Source: Bacteroidota bacterium (GTDB lineage: Bacteria > Bacteroidota > Bacteroidia > B-17B0 > Aurantibacillaceae). From it: a DNA stretch of 64,000 bases. The notes under the pieces were generated by a model. It made no database searches, was not told the origin of the DNA, and worked only from the letters and a program-made list of their open reading frames with translations. The DNA lies in assembly GCA_021155905.1 (NCBI GenBank), contig JAJNBG010000004.1, positions 62,001 to 126,000 on the forward strand, given 5' to 3'. Made by a program: the position numbers and the translations under genes. The number at the start of each line of letters is the position of its first letter. Position 1 is the first letter of the stretch. Shown here one piece after another: positions 38,193 through 47,350 of this stretch.

Positions 38193-39860
38193 ATGAAGAA
38201 AATTTACTTATTGATATTATTAAACCTGGCTTATAATAATTTCAAATCACAAACATTTGGATGGGCTAAAGGTGAAGGTCTTTGGGCCTATGACTACGGA
38301 ATGGGAATAGTAAATGATAATGCAGGGAATGTTTACGTAGCCGGAAAATACGAAATGGCTGCTAATTTCAGTGGAACAACTTTACCGTGTGCAGGCGTTC
38401 CTGATTGTAATCATGATCTTTTTCTGGCGAAATATACGTCCGGCGGAGCGTTGACATGGATTAAAACATGCGGTGGTTCATTGGGTGATTACGCGCATGA
38501 CCTTGATAGCGATGGCTCTAATTATTTATATGTGGCCGGTGAGATAGAAGGAGCCGGAACCCTGATTTCTTTTCCCGGATCTACTGTTACGTTAAATGCC
38601 ATGGGTGACAATGATATCTTATTGACAAAATATGATATGAGCGGAAATCTTTTGTGGGCAAAAAGAGACGGTGGCTATTATAGTGAAAAAGCTTTGGGAG
38701 TAACCCACGATAACTCCGGAAATGTGTATATGTGCGGGTACTATAAAGATACTTGTACTTTTGGCGGAACGACAACTATTTATGGCGCCGGTGATAGCGA
38801 TATGTTTCTTGCTAAGTACGATGCTAATGGAACTTTCCAATGGGTACGTAAGGCAGGTGGACCCGGACGCGACGAAATGAAAAATATCAAATGCGATGCT
38901 AATGGCAATGTTTATGTTTGCGGTTTTTACTCAAACGGTGCTGTATTTGGATCACAAACCTATTCAGTGAGCAGTGGATCTTATTATGATGCGTTTGTGG
39001 CGAAATACTCCAGCAGCGGAAACCTGGATTGGGTGACAACTGCCGGTGGAGATTATGATGAAGTTGCCTGGGATATCACAATGGATAATGCGGGTTTCAT
39101 ATATGTGACCGGGGAATTTAATGCATCGGCCATGTTTGGCACAACTCAGTTAATCACTTCTGGAAATGCGGACGTATTCATCGCATCTTATGATGTTAAT
39201 GGAACTACACTATGGGCAAAGAAAGCCGGCGGGTCACTAATTGATCGTGCAAGAGGAATTGGAACTGATGGAACAAATATGTACATAACCGGTCAGTTCG
39301 GGAGTTCTGCAATGTTCGGAGCAACAACAATAACTGCAGTTGATAGTTCAGATGTATTCTTTGCGGCCTTTAACAGTTCAGGTACATTTATTAGCGCTGC
39401 TTCAGTTGGCGGAATAGCAGATTCAGTTGAAACGTTAGGGTATGAGTCGGGAGTGGCAATATGCGCAGATGGCATGGGTAATGTTTATGCTACGGGGGGC
39501 TTACTGGACGGCGGTACTTTTGGTGCAACCAGTGTAACGAATTATGATAGAACTGATGTTTTTGTAACTCAAATATCGCAGATGGTTGGCGTAAATAATT
39601 TATCCGCTTCGTCAAAAAGTATTCACATTTATCCAAATCCGGGTACAGGAAATTTTACTGTTGACCTTTCGCAGTTTAATAATCAGAAAGTTGATCTTAA
39701 TGTGTTCAATTGTCTGGGAGAAACTATTGAACCAAAAATAAATCGTTCTTCTTCAAAAATTAATGTTGATTTGTCGACAATGGAAAATGGAATTTATTTT
39801 GTCGAGTTAAAAGATAGCGAGAGGGTAATTACAACGAGAAAAATCGTAGTTCATAAGTAA
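38193..39860 (+). CDS. Secreted SBBP beta-propeller protein with T9SS sorting domain
   Basis: 555 residues with a signal peptide (about 1-19). About eight blade-like repeats of roughly 50 residues each contain a DNAGNVYVAG or DANGNVYVCG strand and a W-x-x-x-x-GG turn, typical of SBBP-type beta-propellers. The type A T9SS sorting domain (IYPNPGTGNFTVDL, ending RKIVVHK) closes the protein. It should be exported and anchored at the surface; ligand unknown. It has a composite promoter, and its 3' flank is a hairpin-repeat array leading to a second 555-residue propeller gene. Confidence 0.9.
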   Translation: MKKIYLLILLNLAYNNFKSQTFGWAKGEGLWAYDYGMGIVNDNAGNVYVAGKYEMAANFSGTTLPCAGVPDCNHDLFLAKYTSGGALTWIKTCGGSLGDYAHDLDSDGSNYLYVAGEIEGAGTLISFPGSTVTLNAMGDNDILLTKYDMSGNLLWAKRDGGYYSEKALGVTHDNSGNVYMCGYYKDTCTFGGTTTIYGAGDSDMFLAKYDANGTFQWVRKAGGPGRDEMKNIKCDANGNVYVCGFYSNGAVFGSQTYSVSSGSYYDAFVAKYSSSGNLDWVTTAGGDYDEVAWDITMDNAGFIYVTGEFNASAMFGTTQLITSGNADVFIASYDVNGTTLWAKKAGGSLIDRARGIGTDGTNMYITGQFGSSAMFGATTITAVDSSDVFFAAFNSSGTFISAASVGGIADSVETLGYESGVAICADGMGNVYATGGLLDGGTFGATSVTNYDRTDVFVTQISQMVGVNNLSASSKSIHIYPNPGTGNFTVDLSQFNNQKVDLNVFNCLGETIEPKINRSSSKINVDLSTMENGIYFVELKDSERVITTRKIVVHK

Positions 39861-39878
39861 TTTAATATTGTTGGGTTA

Positions 39879-40524
39879 AATCCCGTAAGGTTGACCAATA
39901 CTTCATCGAATACCGTTCTTTTATTTTATAAAAATCACATAGGATTGGGTAAGCCCCGTAAGGCCGACCAATTTTTTGACACTGATTAATTTAAGTGAGA
40001 AGTAGAAACAAAAGTTGAGCAGGCCCCGTAAGGCTGATTGAAGTTTGATCGCTAAGCATTTAAATTAATCACCATTTAATTGAATTAGATAAGCCCCGTA
40101 AGGCTGACTAGTTTAAAAAACTGGATAATTTATTTGAAACTAAATGAAATTGAATAAGCCCCGTAAGGCTGATCAGAGTTTAGTTTGAAAATTGAATTAG
40201 CCGACGATTACAAATAATGATCGGATTAGCCCCGTAAGGCTGACTGATTAATAATTTTGCTCTCTGGAAGAATTGAATATCATGATTTTAACCCCGTAAG
40301 GTTAACTGATTTAGATTCGTACAAAGGGCAAGCAATTCGAATAAAAAGTTAGGTATGTCCCGTAAGGCAGACTAATTTTAAGGTTTATTTAAAAGATTTA
40401 GTTGAAATTATTATTTGAGCAAGCCCCGTAAGGCTGATCGGTTGTAAGAGATCTGAATATTTTAAATGGATTAAAAGTCAATTTACAAGGATCAGTAAGC
40501 CCCGTAAGGCTTCCTGATCCTTGT
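39879..40524 (+). repeat. Array of ten hairpin-forming repeats with invariant CCGTAA loop
   Basis: The 677-bp gap between the two propeller genes holds ten copies of a 14-nt element, NNNN-CCGTAA-NNNN, in which the flanking tetramers pair. Starts: 39879, 39952, 40022, 40092, 40157, 40228, 40290, 40356, 40422, 40498 (spacing 62-76). Most are AGCC/GGCT, but variants keep pairing: AATC/GGTT, AACC/GGTT (extended to TTAACC/GGTTAA), TGTC/GGCA. The loop is identical in all ten. Intervening DNA is AT-rich and unrelated. Spacings are not multiples of three, so it is not coding. Confidence 0.88.
40485..40524 (+). promoter_or_regulatory. Long hairpin in the 5' leader of the second propeller gene
   Basis: The tenth array element is embedded in a longer stem: ACAAGGATCAG (40485-40495) pairs perfectly with CTGATCCTTGT (40514-40524) around the inner AAGCC/GGCTT stem. 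It ends 13 nt before ATG 40538 and has no T run, so it fits control of translation or mRNA stability better than termination. Confidence 0.7.
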
Positions 40525-40537
40525 TATTTTAATAAAT

Positions 40538-42205
40538 ATGTCGAGAGAAAAATATTCTATTTTAAAATTCAGATGTGTTTTTGCGTTCCTTGTCTGCGGG
40601 TACTTTATATCTGCGCAACCGACACTTGATTGGGCACGGCAGTTTAAGGGAACAGGAAGTGATGAAGGACTTTGTATAAAAGCTGATAATGCCGGTAATA
40701 TTTACACAGCAGGATATTTTTGGGGACTTACAGATTTTGATCCTGGCCCTGCGTTTGATACATTAAGGGCTATTGGCACGGATGGATTTATTACCAAATT
40801 CAATTCTCAGGGAAATTTGACTTGGGTGCGGCAAATTTCCGGCTACGGTTCCCAATATCCTTTTGGAATGGCATTGGATGATTCCTCTAACATATATGTG
40901 GCCGGTATGTTCAGCGGCGTCACAGATTTCGATCCGGGACCGGGCGTTTATAACTTAACTCCTGTCACAATCAACAGTAGTTTATTTATTTTAAAATTGA
41001 ACCCTTCCGGAAATTTTGTTTGGGCGAAACAATTGGGTGGCGACTGGTTTCAGGACCTGAGAGGTATGACGGTTGATAAAAGTGGTAATGTGTTTGCAGC
41101 AGGTATGTTTAGCGCCAATATTGATTTTGACCCTGGACCTGGAACATATTCCTTATCCGTTATTGATGGACCGGTTAACGGATATGTTTTGAAATTAAAT
41201 AACTCAGGCAATTTTTTATGGGCTAAACAATTTACGGGATCAAGTGTAAATGGGAATGCAATTGCTGTCGACGCCGCCGGAAACGTTTATACAGCCGGTC
41301 GTTTTGGCGGTCCCAGTTGTGATTTTGATCCCGGGCCACTTTCGTATACTCTTGCCAGCCAGGGTAATTTTGAGGTATTTGTAAATAAACTCGATAAAAA
41401 CGGTAATTTTTTATGGGTAAAACAACTTGGGAGTGTTAATTCGGATTACGCTTACGCCTTGACGCTTGATCAATACAATAATGTTTATACCGGTGGATAT
41501 ATGGGGAATAGTTTTATCTCCAAAATGGATTCTTTGGGAAATTTGAAATGGATGCATAGCATAAATATTGGATCTGTTAATGGTCTTGCTATTGATGGAT
41601 CTGATAACGTTATCGGTGTTGGTAATTTCTGGGGAACTTCTGATTTTGATCCGGGACCCGGTATCGATTCAATAAAGTCTTCAGGAAATTATGACGCATT
41701 CATTGTAAAGTTAAATTCAAAAGGAAAATATGTTTGTGGGGCAGGAGTAGGCGGATCGGATAAAGATGTAGCAACATCGGTTGCTATTGATAACTTTCAA
41801 AATATATGCATAACAGGATGGTTCGCAGATACTGCTGATTTTGATCCCGGACCCGCAAATTTCAATTTGGTTTCAACTGCGGCACCTAATTCCTTCGAAA
41901 GAGGAAATGTGTTTGTTGCAAAGTACTCTTCCTGCCAGTTTATCACTGATAACAATATACCGCTCGATGTTAGTTCATCAATTTCAGTTTTCCCAAATCC
42001 TTCCAATGGTTTGTTCGGGCTGAAGATAGGCAATAAGATTATAATTGATGAAATACAGATCTACAATATGTTCGGACAAAGAATTGAATGTAGTATTGAT
42101 ATTAGGAAGAGTCTGATAGATATTCAGGACGAACCTGCCGGTAATTACATTATCAGGTTAAAAGCCGAGGATAATTTTTTTTCCAAAATAATCGTCAAGG
42201 AATAA
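40538..42205 (+). CDS. Secreted SBBP-like beta-propeller protein with DFDPGP repeats and T9SS domain
   Basis: 555 residues: signal peptide (about 1-26, cleavage near FISAQ) and about seven blades marked by DFDPGP (for example TDFDPGPAFDT, TDFDPGPGVYN) alternating with GNFLWAKQ and DAAGNVYTAG strands. The acidic DxDxG-like loops could bind calcium. A T9SS sorting domain (VFPNPSNGLFGLKI, ending KIIVKE) follows. Same length and fold as the propeller upstream but with different repeats, so an old duplication or independent recruitment. No composite promoter was found; the leader contains the hairpin array. Confidence 0.9.
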   Translation: MSREKYSILKFRCVFAFLVCGYFISAQPTLDWARQFKGTGSDEGLCIKADNAGNIYTAGYFWGLTDFDPGPAFDTLRAIGTDGFITKFNSQGNLTWVRQISGYGSQYPFGMALDDSSNIYVAGMFSGVTDFDPGPGVYNLTPVTINSSLFILKLNPSGNFVWAKQLGGDWFQDLRGMTVDKSGNVFAAGMFSANIDFDPGPGTYSLSVIDGPVNGYVLKLNNSGNFLWAKQFTGSSVNGNAIAVDAAGNVYTAGRFGGPSCDFDPGPLSYTLASQGNFEVFVNKLDKNGNFLWVKQLGSVNSDYAYALTLDQYNNVYTGGYMGNSFISKMDSLGNLKWMHSINIGSVNGLAIDGSDNVIGVGNFWGTSDFDPGPGIDSIKSSGNYDAFIVKLNSKGKYVCGAGVGGSDKDVATSVAIDNFQNICITGWFADTADFDPGPANFNLVSTAAPNSFERGNVFVAKYSSCQFITDNNIPLDVSSSISVFPNPSNGLFGLKIGNKIIIDEIQIYNMFGQRIECSIDIRKSLIDIQDEPAGNYIIRLKAEDNFFSKIIVKE

Positions 42206-42236
42206 AAAAAGGGTCAATAAAATGACCCTTTTTTTA
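42204..42236 (+). terminator. Bidirectional terminator between convergent genes
   Basis: Perfect stem AAAAAAAGGGTCA / TGACCCTTTTTTT with a small loop, shared by the propeller gene and the minus-strand ferritin-like gene. Confidence 0.92.
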
Positions 42237-42689
42237 TTAAGAAATAAATGCCTTTTTCAAATTAGCGACTTTGTCCATATCATCTTTTATCATGAAATAG
42301 TGCCTGGCGATTAATTCTTTGTTACTTAACCTCGACTCTTCAGCTTTCTTAAGCGCATCTTCATACGCCATTCGAACCACATGGTCACAATAAACACTGG
42401 AAGTAAAAACCAGTTTTTTATTGTTATTGATGTCCATGGATTTCAGATCCTGCCATGGCAGATACATTGTCGGTTTTGATACTGTATCCTTAGTGCCTCC
42501 AAGTCGTCTTAATTCAGCATCCAGTTCCTGACGACATTCCCAACTAGTTTCAGCCATTCTTGAAAATAGATGTTTCATTGTTGGGCCGTCAATCTCATCA
42601 GCGATACAGTTGTAGCCTTCAGCTCTGCATTGATTGATTTCAATGAGAAGGTTAATTGCCTCCATAAATTGTTTATTGCCGTTTTCCAA
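42237..42689 (-). CDS. PA2169/DUF2383 ferritin-like four-helix protein
   Basis: 150 residues forming four helices: AINLLIEINQCRAEGYNCIADEI, the TSWECRQELDAELRRLGG region, YCDHVVRMAYEDALKKA and the closing DMDKVANLKKAFI. This matches the DUF2383/PA2169 ferritin-like family, associated with general stress responses in other bacteria. The frame begins at a TTG 11 nt after the phosphohexomutase stop; an ATG at 42665 would drop eight residues. Last gene of the OmpA-phosphohexomutase unit driven by the composite promoter at 46083. Confidence 0.85.
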   Translation of the reverse strand: MENGNKQFMEAINLLIEINQCRAEGYNCIADEIDGPTMKHLFSRMAETSWECRQELDAELRRLGGTKDTVSKPTMYLPWQDLKSMDINNNKKLVFTSSVYCDHVVRMAYEDALKKAEESRLSNKELIARHYFMIKDDMDKVANLKKAFIS

Positions 42690-42700
42690 AGTCTTCGTTT

Positions 42701-44155
42701 TTAAGCGTTTAAAAATTGATCGCCATTTGTTTGGTTTGATTTATCAAGAGCAGTCATTAATGCTTTTTCAGCAGCTTTTAAGATAGAATTTGTTTTCTTT
42801 GATGAACTTGATTCAGCATAATTTCTTAGCACAGGTTCCGTTCCTGAAGCACGTATCATCAACCACTCATCATTGGAGAAAAAATATTTATAGCCGTCCA
42901 GGTCTTCAATTCTCTGTATTTTATAATCTCCGAAGCTTTTATAGGTATTCTGTTTACAGTTTTCTATAATTGCATTTTTCAGTGTTTCATTGATATGTAA
43001 ATCAGAGCGCTCAAACGAGAAAGGACCGACAATCGCATAGACATCTTTTATGAGGTCCTGTAAGGATTTGCCGGATTTTGCCATGCATTCCCATATGGTT
43101 AAACCCATCCATATACCATCTCTCTCAGGTATATGACCTTTAATTGCAATACCGCCTGATTCTTCGCCTCCAAGCATAACATCCTCAGTAACCATAGACC
43201 CCGCAATATGTTTAAATCCGATTTTAGTGACCTGGTGCTCTAACCCAAAATGTTCGCACATCTTTGCAACTTTCGGGGTTACCGAAAAAGCAGTAACCAC
43301 TTTTCCACGTAATCCTTTACTTTCATAAAGGTATTTAATCAGAATCAAGATAATATGATTGGAGTCTATAAAATTGCCCTCCTTGTCATAAAGACCTATT
43401 CTGTCTGCGTCACCATCCGTTGCCAGACCACAATCAATTGATTTTTCTCTTTTAATAAGTGCTGAAAATTCCTGCAAATTCTTGTGGATTGGTTCAGGAG
43501 CCTGTCCATGAAATGAGGGATTGTTTTCGCAATGCAATAAAGCGGTGTTTGGTAATAAACGGCTTACTACATTTTGTCCAGCTCCATACATGGCATCGTA
43601 AGCCAGTTTCAAACGTGATTTTCTTATCAGTTCCAGGTCAAAATTTGCTTCCACATGTTTGCAGTACATTGTTTCGAGATCGATGTACTCGATCATTTTG
43701 TTTTCTATAAAATCATTTAAATTTAATTTGCTAAGATCGTGTTGGGTTTCTGTTGGGATTAAGTTTTCAATTTCTTCAACCTTTTCCGGCAATAACGGTC
43801 CTCCATAGGAACCTTTCAGTTTGAAGCCATTATAGGACGGTGGATTATGACTGGCCGTAATAACTATTCCAAGGTCAGCTTTTTGTTTTACTGTACCTAG
43901 CGAAACCATGGGTGTTGAAACAAATCCTTTAGCCAGATAGACTTTTATACCATGTTTGCATAGGATAATGGCAGTAGTTTCGGCAAATAGTTGGCCGCCA
44001 AAGCGCGGGTCATGTCCGAGAACTACCTGGGGATTTTTCTTGCTCTTTAATAACCAAAGGGCAGTAGCCTCCGCAACTCTTGCAACGTTTGATACAGTGA
44101 AGTCTTCCGCGATTATGGCTCGCCAGCCATCGGTACCGAATTTGATTGGTGTCAT
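42701..44155 (-). CDS. Phosphoglucomutase / phosphomannomutase family enzyme
   Basis: 484 residues. The catalytic phosphoserine loop TASHNPPSYNGFKLK, the metal-binding DGDADRIGLYD, the sugar-binding GEESGG and the phosphate-binding RASGTEPVLRNYAES are all present in order, so the enzyme is intact. It interconverts hexose 1- and 6-phosphates, linking central metabolism to the NDP-sugar, glycogen and exopolysaccharide genes of this window. Substrate preference cannot be told. It lies 37 nt after the OmpA/PD40 gene in the same unit. Confidence 0.95.
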   Translation of the reverse strand: MTPIKFGTDGWRAIIAEDFTVSNVARVAEATALWLLKSKKNPQVVLGHDPRFGGQLFAETTAIILCKHGIKVYLAKGFVSTPMVSLGTVKQKADLGIVITASHNPPSYNGFKLKGSYGGPLLPEKVEEIENLIPTETQHDLSKLNLNDFIENKMIEYIDLETMYCKHVEANFDLELIRKSRLKLAYDAMYGAGQNVVSRLLPNTALLHCENNPSFHGQAPEPIHKNLQEFSALIKREKSIDCGLATDGDADRIGLYDKEGNFIDSNHIILILIKYLYESKGLRGKVVTAFSVTPKVAKMCEHFGLEHQVTKIGFKHIAGSMVTEDVMLGGEESGGIAIKGHIPERDGIWMGLTIWECMAKSGKSLQDLIKDVYAIVGPFSFERSDLHINETLKNAIIENCKQNTYKSFGDYKIQRIEDLDGYKYFFSNDEWLMIRASGTEPVLRNYAESSSSKKTNSILKAAEKALMTALDKSNQTNGDQFLNA

Positions 44156-44192
44156 AAATTTAATTTTACTTGTTTATATTATGGTTGGATAT

Positions 44193-46055
44193 TTATTTAC
44201 TGGCTAAAATTTTCAATTCGAGTTTTTCTGAATTTTCTTCGGTTTGTGTGGTACTGCGCGATTTTTTCTTTTTTGATTTCTTATAAACCATAGGCTCTAT
44301 ATTGCTTTTATCAATTCCTTTTTCAGTGAGGAAATTGATTACAGATTGAATTTTGGATTCCATAAGTTTGACCTCGTCTGTTGCGCTTTTCTTTTTAACT
44401 GAACCGGATATTTCCACTCTGAGGCCCGGGTTATTCTTTAAGAAATGCTGGAGCCTATTTAATTCAAGTTCTGAAGAGGAGGTTAATACAGCTTTTCCGT
44501 CTTCAAAGAAAAGGTTATTCAATACGGTTCTTGACCCTTCCGAAATTGGTTTGAGAACCACCGGCTGCTGTAACCTGAAGTATCCCTGGTCCTTAGGAAT
44601 AGCGATGTTTTCAGAATGGAACAGATACCCCTTAGCTTCAAAAGTGACATTGTTATTTATTCCTGAAGGAACTATACAGGTATATTTCCCGGTTTTTGAA
44701 TCCGGGCAATAGACACCTGCAGTGCTCCCAGTTTCATTATTTGCTACAGTAATTTCTATCAAAGGAGGGACAGTTCCATTATTGTCGCTAACTATTTTTC
44801 CTTTAATAACTGTTATCGGTAAATTTTTCTGACTGATGAAAGTCGAGATATAATTCTCTTTTTTAAAGTTGGTATCTGCCTGACTAATCTCTGACTTAAT
44901 TGTTTCATGTAAGGGATATCCAATATTTACAGGAGATGACCATCCCGAACTGTCTGAAAAAAAGCAAGTGAAATTATCAAATCCCCCTTTGGGTCGGTTG
45001 CGGTTTGAACTAAAGTACAGGGTTGCTCCATCCGGAAATAGGAAAGGTGCTTCTTCATCATATACTGTGTTGATTGATGGTCCTAAATTTATTGCTTTTC
45101 CCCAATCTCCGCCCGGGAGCTTTTCACATTTATACAGATCCTTACCGCCGTAACCACCATCTCTTTTACTGGCAAAATAAAGTGTATTGCCGTCTGATGA
45201 AATAAATTCATCGGGTTCCCAACTGCTATTATTTATTACTTTGTTTAATTTTTCCGGTTCCATCCATTCATTTCCATTTAATACCGAGGTATATAGATTT
45301 GCTTCACCACAATCATCTCTGTAAATCAAAATTATTTGACCATCGGTTGACGAGGCAATGGTTGTTTCCATCTTGGTTTTACTTGAGTCAGCGGTCTTCG
45401 AAGGTTGGTTTACATTTTTTACATATCCTTTATTATTTTCTTCAAAGAACTCACTGTCGTCATGGCCATTCTTTAAGTTAATTTTCTTTGATGCAAAAGC
45501 AGGAGAAGAATTTGAGATACTGTAGCCTGTTTTTTCGTAACCCGAAAAATTTCTGTTCTTCCTGGATTCATTTTTTTGATTAACCAGTTTAGCCGTTATT
45601 TCTTTTAATTCCTGTAGTTCCTTTGCCATTTTACACATTTCAATTTCGTGGCTGATATCTTCTACGGATGTATTTGGATTTGCCTTCGTCAGCGTTCTGT
45701 ATTTTTCATAGTTTTCAATGGCATTGTCAAAATTGCCTGTCAGGTAGTTAGCGTCTCCTAATTGCTTAAAAGCCAAAGCCTGGTAATTGACATTGTTTTT
45801 TTGTAAAGTTGTCGCTCTTTTTAAATATTGAATTGCTTTTTCCTTCTGTGATCTGGAATTCAGGTAGCAAATTCCCATTTTGTAATTTAGCTCGGTGTTC
45901 AGGGAATCTTCTTTGAGTTTATCTTTATAATATTTCCATACAGCGGCATAATATTTCTTATTGAATAACTCTTCTGCTTCATAAGGTTCAAGGTCCTGAC
46001 TTACTGCAGAAACAGCTAAAACACTCAAAAGAGAAATAAGAAATAATTTGAACAT
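44193..46055 (-). CDS. OmpA-family outer-membrane protein with TPR and PD40 repeats
   Basis: 620 residues from ATG 46055, chosen because a signal peptide (MFKLFLISLLSVLAVSAVSQ) starts there; the longer frame uses a TTG. TPR-like helices (about 25-145) are followed by WD40-like PD40 motifs (DEFISSDGNTLYFASKRDGG and FLFPDGATLYFSSNR), a carboxypeptidase-regulatory-like domain (about 395-490), and an OmpA-like peptidoglycan-binding domain (about 515-615; LNNLFFEDGKAVLTSSSELELN). This layout is common in Bacteroidota envelope proteins, some linked to T9SS and gliding (PorE-like). The end is Lys/Ser-rich. Confidence 0.9.
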   Translation of the reverse strand: MFKLFLISLLSVLAVSAVSQDLEPYEAEELFNKKYYAAVWKYYKDKLKEDSLNTELNYKMGICYLNSRSQKEKAIQYLKRATTLQKNNVNYQALAFKQLGDANYLTGNFDNAIENYEKYRTLTKANPNTSVEDISHEIEMCKMAKELQELKEITAKLVNQKNESRKNRNFSGYEKTGYSISNSSPAFASKKINLKNGHDDSEFFEENNKGYVKNVNQPSKTADSSKTKMETTIASSTDGQIILIYRDDCGEANLYTSVLNGNEWMEPEKLNKVINNSSWEPDEFISSDGNTLYFASKRDGGYGGKDLYKCEKLPGGDWGKAINLGPSINTVYDEEAPFLFPDGATLYFSSNRNRPKGGFDNFTCFFSDSSGWSSPVNIGYPLHETIKSEISQADTNFKKENYISTFISQKNLPITVIKGKIVSDNNGTVPPLIEITVANNETGSTAGVYCPDSKTGKYTCIVPSGINNNVTFEAKGYLFHSENIAIPKDQGYFRLQQPVVLKPISEGSRTVLNNLFFEDGKAVLTSSSELELNRLQHFLKNNPGLRVEISGSVKKKSATDEVKLMESKIQSVINFLTEKGIDKSNIEPMVYKKSKKKKSRSTTQTEENSEKLELKILASK

Positions 46056-46082
46056 TTTATGATTTATTAGAGAATTGTATAA

Positions 46083-46145
46083 CAAATCTAGTTACATCAT
46101 TCTTCTACAAGTTCAATATTCGGTAACAGGATATTTTTAATAGCC
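46083..46145 (-). promoter_or_regulatory. Composite promoter of the OmpA-phosphohexomutase-ferritin unit
   Basis: On the minus strand: GGCTA, 17 nt, CCGAA, 28 nt, TAGATTTG, a full consensus match, 27 nt before ATG 46055, which supports that start. Confidence 0.82.
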
Positions 46146-46164
46146 GAAAGAGGAAAGTATTTGT

Positions 46165-46551
46165 TTATCGGCTTTTTTCTACGTCGCTTGCAAAATTTGC
46201 ATCAAACTTGTTCAATGTTTCGGTTAATCCCTCCAGGGTAAAAGGCTTTACCATAAAATCATTGGCACCGGCTGCAAAAGCTGCTTCTACTACAGGTTTA
46301 TCGTTAAGAATCGACATCGCAACGATTGGTGTTTTAACAAGGTGAACGGTCCTTAAAATGGTTAATAACGAAAGGCCTGAAATGCCCGGCATCATTATGT
46401 CACTAAATACTAAATCAAATTTTCCGTCTACGATCTTATTCATAGCTTCTTCTGCATTCTCCGCCAGAACTACTTTGTGTCCTAAACTCTCAATAACATG
46501 TTTGAGTGAATGCAATGTTAATTTGTCGTCTTCAATTATCAGAATATTCAT
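46165..46551 (-). CDS. Single-domain response regulator
   Basis: 128 residues from ATG 46551 (the longer frame starts at a TTG). A complete CheY-like receiver: acidic pair in LIIEDDK, phospho-acceptor Asp51 in VFSDIMMPG, Ser near 77-80 (AMS) and Lys in MVKPF. No output domain, so it acts as a phosphate shuttle or by protein binding. Divergent from the receiver at 46876; both have composite promoters. Confidence 0.93.
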   Translation of the reverse strand: MNILIIEDDKLTLHSLKHVIESLGHKVVLAENAEEAMNKIVDGKFDLVFSDIMMPGISGLSLLTILRTVHLVKTPIVAMSILNDKPVVEAAFAAGANDFMVKPFTLEGLTETLNKFDANFASDVEKSR

Positions 46552-46617
46552 AACCAAAATTTAGTATTAATTATTAATCAAGAAAAAGCTTAATCAGCGA
46601 TATTTTAAGTGTACATA

Positions 46618-46680
46618 CAAAATTAAACCTGATTTTTCCGATAAATAGTTTAATTCGTTAATAGGGGATTTTGCCTAGCT
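46618..46680 (-). promoter_or_regulatory. Composite promoter of the receiver gene at 46.2 kb
   Basis: On the minus strand: AGCTA, 17 nt, ACGAA, 28 nt, TAATTTTG. It shares the 324-bp gap 46552-46875 with the divergent site at 46759; nothing else was seen there. Confidence 0.82.
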
Positions 46681-46758
46681 AAAACTGACGGAAATATTGC
46701 ATTTAGAAACATATATTTTTAAACATTGCGAAAGACTAAATATAAACTTTCATTTTCG

Positions 46759-46821
46759 GGCTATTGATTATGCCCATTTATCGAATGCTTGGATATTTCA
46801 CTTATTGTAAAAGTATCTTCG
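46759..46821 (+). promoter_or_regulatory. Composite promoter of the receiver-HPt pair
   Basis: GGCTA, 17 nt, TCGAA, 28 nt, TATCTTCG, 54 nt before ATG 46876. One -7 base differs from TAnnTTTG. Confidence 0.75.
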
Positions 46822-46875
46822 AATTAACAAAATTATAATTCACGACTTTTCCAAATACTTGAAAAAATATAGATT

Positions 46876-47310
46876 ATGTTAACAGACAGAGTAATACCGG
46901 ATGAAATAAAAGCCAAAATTAATATTTTAGTCGTTGAAGATAATCTTTTAGGGAGAAAGATGATCGGCTTCCTTTTGAAAAAATGGGGCTTTCGTTTTGA
47001 TGCATGCGCCAATGGAAAGCTTGCACTCGAAAATCTCAAGCTCAATAAGTATGATCTTATTTTGATGGACATCCAGATGCCTGAAATGGACGGACATGAG
47101 ACATCCAAATACATTCGTGATAAGCTAAAGCTTGGGTTACCGATTATTGCAATGACGTCAAATGCGACTGAGGAAGAACGAAAGAGATGTCTTATTTCAG
47201 GAATGGTAGATTACATAGCAAAACCGATAGTTGAGGAAGAGTTGTATAATTTAACGGTGAATTACCTTTTTACCACAGTTGTTGAAAACCCTGAGAACCA
47301 ATATCAGTAG
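46876..47310 (+). CDS. Single-domain response regulator
   Basis: 144 residues: receiver with ILVVEDN, phospho-acceptor Asp65 in LMDIQMPEMDGHE, Thr/Ser in AMTSN and Lys in IAKPI. The sequence resembles receivers attached to hybrid kinases (MDIQMPEMDG type), so it may once have been part of one. The HPt gene follows after 40 nt, giving a two-protein phosphorelay module. Confidence 0.93.
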   Translation: MLTDRVIPDEIKAKINILVVEDNLLGRKMIGFLLKKWGFRFDACANGKLALENLKLNKYDLILMDIQMPEMDGHETSKYIRDKLKLGLPIIAMTSNATEEERKRCLISGMVDYIAKPIVEEELYNLTVNYLFTTVVENPENQYQ

Positions 47311-47350
47311 GTGCGCAACGCATTTTTATTAAATCTTAAAATTAAATTAA

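Noticed and set aside
39879-40511. CRISPR array
   Set aside because: The conserved part is only about 14-18 nt, varies in sequence while keeping pairing, spacers are 48-62 nt, and no cas gene is present.
39861-40537. Coding repeats encoding a KPRKAD-type peptide
   Set aside because: Element spacings (73, 70, 70, 65, 71, 62, 66, 66, 76) are not multiples of three and stops interrupt every frame.
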